Origin: Methanocellales archaeon
GTDB lineage: Archaea > Halobacteriota > UBA148 > JAUWXC01
NCBI GenBank assembly: GCA_030616565.1
Contig: JAUWXC010000006.1
Location: 1 to 12,485 of the forward strand
Direction of reading: 5' to 3'
Length of the DNA stretch: 12,485 nt
The translations under genes were made by a program, and so were the position numbers. The notes below the pieces were generated by a model. The model had not been told where the DNA came from, searched no databases, and saw only the letters and a list, made by a program, of their open reading frames with translations. Of the stretch, positions 6,887-12,485 are shown piece after piece (the first letter of the stretch is position 1; every line of letters begins with the position of its first letter).

Positions 6887-8841
6887 TAGGCACCACCTGG
6901 CATGCTCGGCAGGCTAAACTCGCCCATCTTCCTTGGCATGCTGACGAAGAGCGGGGACTCCATCTTGCCGAGACGCCAGAGGAATGGACTGCCGTAAATG
7001 AGGTCGGTATTGAGATCATGAACGACCTGAAGTTTTGAAGGAGATAAACCAGCTGCTTCAAGCTCCTGCATCATGGGGATCCTATTCAGGGAACGTCCTC
7101 GGTAGCGAGCCTGGCAGACCTTCAGATAATCATCGGTCACGGTATATTGCATGACCAGAGCATACGCCTCAAGCCATGTCGCCTCCGTTGAGAAATCGTG
7201 CGTTATGCGTTCCGCCTCGTCTGAAGACATCAACTGCTCCATTTTTTGTAGGAGAATGGATGCGCGCTTGTATTGTCTGGCTAAATCGCGCGCTGTCTCG
7301 AAATCCGGTGTTATTATGAGGCTTTGCTCCAGTTCTTTTCCCTCCCTAACGTTCTCAGCCAATCTGACTAAGAACACTGCCACCGAGGATTCATTGGTCC
7401 TCATCGCTTCGTCTTCAAGAAGATTTGGGTCAACGTTCTGATAAAGTGGTCTTTGCCGCACCATGCCGTTCAGGAAAAACGTTTTCATTAGTCGATCGAC
7501 GATGCGGTAACTTCCTACCTTGCGGAGCGTTATGGCGTCGGCAAACAGCAAGTCACCTGTTGGTACGCCATCATCGACGATATCAAACAGATAGTATGCC
7601 TGTCCCTCGTGGTAATATGGGCCGCTTACGTATACCTCTTCTCCCTTCAAGATGAGCGGATAGCCCTCGACGACATCTCGAGCCATTTCGTTATCCATAC
7701 CCTTGGCGAAGATCTGAATCGATACCTGGGATGGATCGGTCACTTTTTGAGATAGCAACTCTTCAGGAGAGGGGATTACGATGCTCATCGCTGGCGCAGC
7801 AAACGTGAGCAGAATCATGGTCGCGAGCAGGACTGGCAAGAATTTCTGTCGTTTTCTTAGATAGCGCAGGACGAGGATGATGATGAGCGCAGCGAGTATA
7901 ACGCCTACCTTCAGGCTCAGCGTGTCCTTTATTTGCAGTCTGTCTCTGGCAGTGGCAATTTGATCGGCATAATCTCCATTTAAGATGCCCTTTCTCAGGT
8001 CTATCTCAGTCTTCATCGTCTGTCCATTGGTGCTCACCAGATCAACTTCTTCGAGAATGCTCTCCTTGGTAATTTTAACGCCCCATTTTTCCCTGATGAC
8101 CGTGCCTGGGGGGATGTCCTCAACCGATCCGACGAAACCATCTAAGTCTGGCACCAGTTTTGAGTAATCAGCATAAACGGCATCATAAGCATCAACCAAT
8201 TGCTGGCACCCTTCATAGGAAAAATGGTCTTCGGTGCTCTGAGTTTCGATCAAGAGGTTGAGTGGATAGTCTTCATAATTAACCTTGATCGTCACTCCAG
8301 GACGTAATAGTGAATTCGTCAGCCGGATACACTCTACCATATCTTGGGCTGTTTTCTCGTAGTCGGCCAGGAATCGTTCCAGCGCAGCATTTTCATCTTC
8401 CGTGAGGGGTGCGAAAGCGGCAAAGTTCCTGATGTTCTGCGTCTGGTATTGAGCACCGAGAGCTATTGCGGTTGGGTCGCCGACGGCATAGAAAAGTGGG
8501 TCAACGGCAGTTATGTTCTTGAACTCCTTGACGGCAAAAACCCTTCTCATTATGAAATCATTGGTTACAAATTGCCCGATGGAGGGGTCGTAAACCAGTG
8601 ACGCCTGTGCCTCGCCTCTTTTTACATAATCGAGGGTCCAGTAAGGTCTCTCGCCAAGATAAAACGGTCCATCGACCATGACCTCCTCGCCGTACTTCGC
8701 ATACTCCATGCCTGCCTGGCGTATGGTAGAGGGGTCGGTTGCGGAGGTGGGGGCGCAGAGAGGCAAACTTAGCATTAGAATGGATATTATGATGATTGCA
8801 ATTTTATTCGATGTTATTCTACGTTGCCACATCATTACCAT
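6886..8841 (-). CDS. Exported membrane protein with duplicated extracellular domain
   Basis: 651 residues, family not recognised. Residues 1-35 are a signal peptide (WQRR n-region, hydrophobic 14-30). An extracellular half follows, then a transmembrane segment (about 309-325), a basic RYLRKRQK turn, a second hydrophobic segment (334-350) ending APAMS, and a second extracellular half. The halves are related: GEEVMVDGPFY (51-61) with a PYWTLDY strand matches GEEVYVSGPYY (400-410) with an AYYLFD strand, and each is followed by helical sequence. The strand pattern loosely recalls PepSY-like domains. No CXXCH is present. By the positive-inside rule both halves face outside. It heads the minus-strand cluster and is divergent from the multiheme cytochrome, whose membrane hairpin has the same layout. 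M1, M3 or M4 could be the true start. Confidence 0.8.
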   Translation of the reverse strand: MVMMWQRRITSNKIAIIIISILMLSLPLCAPTSATDPSTIRQAGMEYAKYGEEVMVDGPFYLGERPYWTLDYVKRGEAQASLVYDPSIGQFVTNDFIMRRVFAVKEFKNITAVDPLFYAVGDPTAIALGAQYQTQNIRNFAAFAPLTEDENAALERFLADYEKTAQDMVECIRLTNSLLRPGVTIKVNYEDYPLNLLIETQSTEDHFSYEGCQQLVDAYDAVYADYSKLVPDLDGFVGSVEDIPPGTVIREKWGVKITKESILEEVDLVSTNGQTMKTEIDLRKGILNGDYADQIATARDRLQIKDTLSLKVGVILAALIIILVLRYLRKRQKFLPVLLATMILLTFAAPAMSIVIPSPEELLSQKVTDPSQVSIQIFAKGMDNEMARDVVEGYPLILKGEEVYVSGPYYHEGQAYYLFDIVDDGVPTGDLLFADAITLRKVGSYRIVDRLMKTFFLNGMVRQRPLYQNVDPNLLEDEAMRTNESSVAVFLVRLAENVREGKELEQSLIITPDFETARDLARQYKRASILLQKMEQLMSSDEAERITHDFSTEATWLEAYALVMQYTVTDDYLKVCQARYRGRSLNRIPMMQELEAAGLSPSKLQVVHDLNTDLIYGSPFLWRLGKMESPLFVSMPRKMGEFSLPSMPGGA

Positions 8842-8875
8842 CTATCCCACGGTTTATTAGTGTTGTGACCTATAC

Positions 8876-8884
8876 AATATTAAA
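8876..8884 (-). promoter_or_regulatory. Putative TATA element for the minus-strand cluster
   Basis: The minus strand reads TTTAATATT. A start about 25 bases downstream would give a short leader before the ATG at 8841. Only the AT-rich core and spacing support it. Confidence 0.35.
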
Positions 8885-8941
8885 TATGGTGTGACTACAG
8901 AGGAGGCAACATATTTCGCAAGGAAGTCCTATCGGATAAAG

Positions 8942-8957
8942 TTTAATAATATTATAA
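8942..8957 (+). promoter_or_regulatory. Putative TATA element for the multiheme cytochrome gene
   Basis: TTTAATAATATTATAA, containing the palindrome ATAATATTAT, preceded by CGGATAAAG that may act as BRE. Transcription would start near 8975, leaving a leader of about 70 bases that includes the inverted repeat at 9015-9044. The rest of the 8842-9045 gap holds no convincing gene. Confidence 0.4.
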
Positions 8958-9014
8958 GTGATAAATAGGAAATAAGAATAAGGAAAAATAGTAGAGGGGA
9001 CTGGGTGCTGAAAC

Positions 9015-9044
9015 ACTCAATTCGAACTTAGTAGTAAATTGAGT
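9015..9044 (+). repeat. Perfect 8-bp inverted repeat just before the cytochrome start
   Basis: ACTCAATT (9015-9022) pairs exactly with AATTGAGT (9037-9044) around a 14-base loop, ending one base before the ATG at 9046. It could be an operator or a leader hairpin that limits access to the start codon. The stem is AT-rich, so it is weak as RNA. Confidence 0.5.
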
Positions 9045-9045
9045 T

Positions 9046-12000
9046 ATGATACCAAAAAACCGACACCACAGATGCCCAGCCTTTCAACATCGACGAAGGG
9101 GGCGGAGGCAAACGAAAACACCTAAATCGTGCACCTCAAGGGGCGTCTTGGCACTCATTTTGATTCTGATATTAGCATTAGCAACGACTGCCATCGGCTC
9201 CGCAGCGATATACACGGAATCCAAAGGACCCAACGGATACGGATGGAATCAGAGTCGCGTGGATATTAAGGAACGCATAACTGGCTCCTCTGACAGGATG
9301 TATTACGATTACGGGTACAAGAACATCCAGGTTTCCGGACGAATTGAAAACTACTGGGCCACCGATTGCGGATGGTGGTACGTCAAGTCAGAGCAGACGC
9401 TGGGTGTCCAGCTCTACAATGGCACAAACGATTTGATTGCGAGTGCATCCAACACGACAACAAAAGGCGGATGGACATACACGCACACATGGGCGACCAA
9501 CAACAGCCCGGGTAGATGGAACATCCAGGTCAGGAATGCGACGAGTAATGAATATGTCACCTTTTACATTTACGTGAGAGGTCAGTTAAACGTCACTGAT
9601 ATAACTGTTCCAGGAGCGAAAGAGGCGGGGCAATCGGTTACCGTCACCGCCACCGTTAAAGACCATGCCGGAAGGACGATCAACAGCTCGTATAAGGATA
9701 ATACGGGAGTGGATGCCTATCCTACAGTGACGATGTACGTCTCTGGTGCCGGATATGAGACCGAGTCGGCGATGTCTGGCTCCGGGGATGATTGGCAGGG
9801 TTCGTTCACGCCGCCCCGCCCTGGCGATTATTACATCACGGTCAAGGCAGGCGACAACCATACCAAGTGGATTGACGGCAGGGGCTCGACGAAGGTGAAC
9901 GTATGGGGGAGATTCCCTGCGGCGTTAATCCTCCCGATAATCATCGTCATCCTCTCGCTTCTGCCACTGCTCTTCTTCAGAGGTGATGGCGGTAAATTCT
10001 TTCTTTTTCTAGCGGTTCTTTGCGTTTTACTCCTTTTAATCCCGATGACTGCACTTGCGGTGGATACGGGAAACTACGAACCACTCCCTTCAACCACCGA
10101 GATAGAAGGCAACATAACGTCTTGCATGTACGACAGCAGTGGCGACACCAGATGTCACCTCACAACTGCTGATTTCCCTGCCCCTACCGCTAGAACCCCG
10201 GTCAATTGGAACGACCCTCCCCACCCGGATGCGAACAGAAGTCCGGCGGCTTTCTATCCATTATTTGTCCACCGCCATCACGGCGGAACAAACTGGCCCC
10301 ACTGGGGGTATATTGCCTATAGGGGAGAAGATGATTCACCCTATTCAGACATGACCGAACCCTGGCCTGGACGCCTTCAGGGGGGCTATGCAGATACCAA
10401 TACCTCAAGTGGTATGACCAGTACAACTGGCATAGGTAGCGATGTCGCCATAAGAAGGAACATGTATGATGCCGGCGAAAGGAATTATATTACCGAGCCC
10501 TACGAGGGGAACCCACTGACTGATACCGATGCTGATCGTGATTACGTCTTTGCAACGTGTTCCTGGGCGGAGACCAAGTACAACTTCCAGGGGTGCCATG
10601 GCGTTAAGGAAGTGACTAGTACTAACTCCGACACAACCGATTCCCCGAGAAGCGATACCATCCCCTGTACCACATGTCATGTAAACATCACCGCTGCCAC
10701 GCTCAACCACAAGGACCAAACGTCCTGTGATGGCTGTCATGGGACTTCTGATGGCAACGTGCTGTCCGGGAACAATCCGGTCATCAAGAACTGCACGGAT
10801 TCTGACTGTCATAACACGACCGTTCTGAAGTATGGGCATTCGGGCATCGACTGTCGATACTGTCACGGGCACGGGCACAACGTGTCTGGGCACAGTTACA
10901 CCTATACGACTGGCACGGGTTGTGGAGATACGAGCAACGTATGTCACGCCTCAGGCTCGACGAAGCCCATGGGTGAGGTGAAGCACAACAAAAACAACGA
11001 ATCCGGAGTGGGACCTGCATGCAAGGACTGCCATGGATCGCACAATCTCACGATTCCAGGATGTGGCGAGTGCCATAACTCGGAGGCGAGCGGGAACGCC
11101 TATGTCTCAGGAACGGGAATGATGCCGGGATGGGATTCCAACACGTCCGCGGATTATTACCATGGAAACACATCCAGAGGCTCTCTCGGAGGGAGGAACT
11201 GCACCGCCTGTCACAACGATACATCATATCACAGCAATCCAGGCTACAAGTATCCTGGCGTGGGCGGCAACAATTGCAATAACACCGCCTGCCATGGCGT
11301 CGGCGGCGAAGGTCAGACGATAAACGAGAGCCACTATAATCTGGAATGCGGAGCCTGTCACAACAACGGGACGATAACGGTCAGACTCAGCACGTCCGAC
11401 AAGACCATCAACACGAACGTCCATGCGACATGGTCGAGCGATATGATACCGCTCAACATCACTACAGTAGGATATGTAGACAGTTCTGACTGCAAGCTGT
11501 GTCACGATGATGCCAATATAACTGATTTGGTATGCAACGACTGTCACGGCAACCAGATACACTCGGCTACGATGAACATCACCTCCGACCACAATAATAA
11601 GCACACGATTCCAAATCCTAACTGCACGGAGTGTCATGATTTGGGTGGAGTTGCGGGAAGCCACGTCGATGTATCGGCGATGAACGACACTACGTATTCG
11701 ATTCACGCAGACCTGAACAACCAGACCGATCCCGAGTTAAACGGCTCAAGATGGGAGAACAGGATGTGCTGGGCATGCCATGGAGAGGATGATAACAATG
11801 ACAATGTCTCTACTTATGCTGAGCAACCGGCCAACGCCCATCCAGCCAATTATTCAGTGTCGCCAAATTGTGATGACTGTCACAGATATGGATACTACAA
11901 TTCGCCAATTAGGTATGCACACACGCATTACAGTACCGAGATAAACACGCCAGCTGCAGGATACTGCCCTGACTGTCATATGCTGCCCGAGATGTTGATG

Positions 12001-12485
12001 CCATATTTCGATGAAGAGGGAACCTCGAACTCCACCACCGCCCACTATAGTGCGAAGAGGCTGGATTTAAGAGGGTTCATCGGCGACGGCATCCCCGGCA
12101 ACTACTGCGGCTACTGCCATCAGAACACTTCCACGGTGTTTCCATTCCTGTACGAAGAAAACAAAGCCAGGTCCTTCCATTCACCCGACATAAGCACGAC
12201 GCCAGAGTGCGGCAATGCGTCTTGTCATCGACTGGGTGACCTGCACTCAAGTGAGATAGTAGAGCCCTATTACACGGATGTAAACTGTACGGTCTCGGCT
12301 TGCCATCCTACTTATCATAAGCACAACGGCACCGTCGGAAGTCCTGGCGGGCTAAACTGCACCGCCTGCCACATGAACGAGACGCAGACGCACATACATC
12401 CGATCAAGTATCTGCAGGAAGATGGCGTGACGTTCTCGGTTTCAAAGATTGACGCTGCGGATTGTGATGTATGTCACAGGGGCAC
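9046..12485 (+). CDS. Giant membrane-tethered extracellular multiheme c-type cytochrome (partial, runs off window)
   Basis: At least 1146 codons with no stop before the edge; an in-frame TGA at 9040 precedes the ATG. Order: a basic 32-residue leader and hydrophobic signal (33-50); beta-rich extracellular region (55-285), the second half Ig-like; membrane hairpin (292-311, RGDGGK turn, 318-338 ending TALA); then a heme region. It holds 16 CXXCH motifs, first at 10666 and last at 12463, CX4CH at 10792, 11275, 12208 and 12286, CX6CH at 10921, and longer CX9CH (10123) and CX11CH (10558) that are doubtful. CXXCH binds covalent heme outside the membrane, so a role in extracellular electron transfer is likely. 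Roughly 40 N-x-S/T sequons suggest heavy glycosylation. No Shine-Dalgarno is seen before the ATG; the start may be leaderless or misplaced. Extra histidines could be distal heme ligands. Confidence 0.93.
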   Translation, partial: MIPKNRHHRCPAFQHRRRGRRQTKTPKSCTSRGVLALILILILALATTAIGSAAIYTESKGPNGYGWNQSRVDIKERITGSSDRMYYDYGYKNIQVSGRIENYWATDCGWWYVKSEQTLGVQLYNGTNDLIASASNTTTKGGWTYTHTWATNNSPGRWNIQVRNATSNEYVTFYIYVRGQLNVTDITVPGAKEAGQSVTVTATVKDHAGRTINSSYKDNTGVDAYPTVTMYVSGAGYETESAMSGSGDDWQGSFTPPRPGDYYITVKAGDNHTKWIDGRGSTKVNVWGRFPAALILPIIIVILSLLPLLFFRGDGGKFFLFLAVLCVLLLLIPMTALAVDTGNYEPLPSTTEIEGNITSCMYDSSGDTRCHLTTADFPAPTARTPVNWNDPPHPDANRSPAAFYPLFVHRHHGGTNWPHWGYIAYRGEDDSPYSDMTEPWPGRLQGGYADTNTSSGMTSTTGIGSDVAIRRNMYDAGERNYITEPYEGNPLTDTDADRDYVFATCSWAETKYNFQGCHGVKEVTSTNSDTTDSPRSDTIPCTTCHVNITAATLNHKDQTSCDGCHGTSDGNVLSGNNPVIKNCTDSDCHNTTVLKYGHSGIDCRYCHGHGHNVSGHSYTYTTGTGCGDTSNVCHASGSTKPMGEVKHNKNNESGVGPACKDCHGSHNLTIPGCGECHNSEASGNAYVSGTGMMPGWDSNTSADYYHGNTSRGSLGGRNCTACHNDTSYHSNPGYKYPGVGGNNCNNTACHGVGGEGQTINESHYNLECGACHNNGTITVRLSTSDKTINTNVHATWSSDMIPLNITTVGYVDSSDCKLCHDDANITDLVCNDCHGNQIHSATMNITSDHNNKHTIPNPNCTECHDLGGVAGSHVDVSAMNDTTYSIHADLNNQTDPELNGSRWENRMCWACHGEDDNNDNVSTYAEQPANAHPANYSVSPNCDDCHRYGYYNSPIRYAHTHYSTEINTPAAGYCPDCHMLPEMLMPYFDEEGTSNSTTAHYSAKRLDLRGFIGDGIPGNYCGYCHQNTSTVFPFLYEENKARSFHSPDISTTPECGNASCHRLGDLHSSEIVEPYYTDVNCTVSACHPTYHKHNGTVGSPGGLNCTACHMNETQTHIHPIKYLQEDGVTFSVSKIDAADCDVCHRG

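Noticed and set aside
8745..8780. Possible lipoprotein signal (LPLC) in the 651-residue exported protein
   Set aside because: The residues before the Cys do not match a usual lipobox, which prefers a small residue at -1, and an ordinary signal cleavage further on is as likely.
10405..10947. Open frame of about 180 codons on the minus strand inside the cytochrome gene, and similar ones at 11224-11706 and 9586-9861
   Set aside because: They are antisense to the heme-motif-bearing frame; the repetitive composition of the cytochrome leaves the opposite strand open. Their products are low-complexity V/R/I-rich and have no recognisable domain or ribosome site.
1..12485. CRISPR arrays, tRNA/rRNA genes, insertion sequences
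   Set aside because: I saw no regularly spaced direct repeats, cloverleaf-like segments, transposase-like frames or terminal inverted repeats. The recurrent motifs at the right end are protein-level heme motifs.

Overview
The window looks archaeal. Reading frames are tightly packed with Shine-Dalgarno-led starts, AT-rich TATA-like elements lie in the few intergenic gaps, two genes belong to the FmdE family known from methanogen-type archaea, and there are Cdc48/PAN-like AAA ATPases. The right third encodes a very large, sequon-rich multiheme c-type cytochrome. Together these suggest an anaerobic archaeon of the methane- or alkane-oxidising / syntrophic kind (for example ANME-1/Methanophagales or Syntrophoarchaeia-like). 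That placement is inference from gene content; no marker gene is present.

Left block (1-3286, plus strand): one compact operon. It holds the tail of a possible 2-hydroxyacyl-CoA dehydratase-like protein, an AmrS-type radical SAM enzyme, an FmdE-like protein (copy A), a cysteine-rich zinc-ribbon protein, a 97-residue protein of unknown function and a class I SAM-dependent methyltransferase. Genes overlap or are separated by only a few bases, so co-transcription is likely.

Middle block (3310-8841, minus strand, read right to left): a 651-residue exported membrane protein built as an internal duplication, a second FmdE-like protein (copy B), a second and unrelated radical SAM protein, then after a 75-base gap with its own promoter two paralogous AAA ATPases. 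The AAA proteins have different defects in their active sites and neither shows the aromatic pore loop of unfoldases, so they may form a mixed complex that does not thread substrates.

Right block (9046-12485, plus strand, running off the end): a gene of at least 1146 codons. It encodes a signal sequence, beta-rich extracellular domains, a two-segment membrane hairpin whose second half looks like an internal signal peptide, and then a heme-rich region with 16 CXXCH motifs, four CX4CH, one CX6CH and two longer-spaced candidates. It has about 40 N-glycosylation sequons, several of them overlapping the heme motifs.

The 204-base region between 8841 and 9046 is a divergent promoter region serving the cytochrome and the minus-strand cluster. 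The most interesting reading of the locus is a cell-surface electron-transfer module: a giant membrane-tethered cytochrome and a similarly organised exported protein, plus cytoplasmic radical SAM/FmdE pairs and an unusual AAA pair that could serve maturation or assembly. The functional link rests only on gene neighbourhood and shared architecture.
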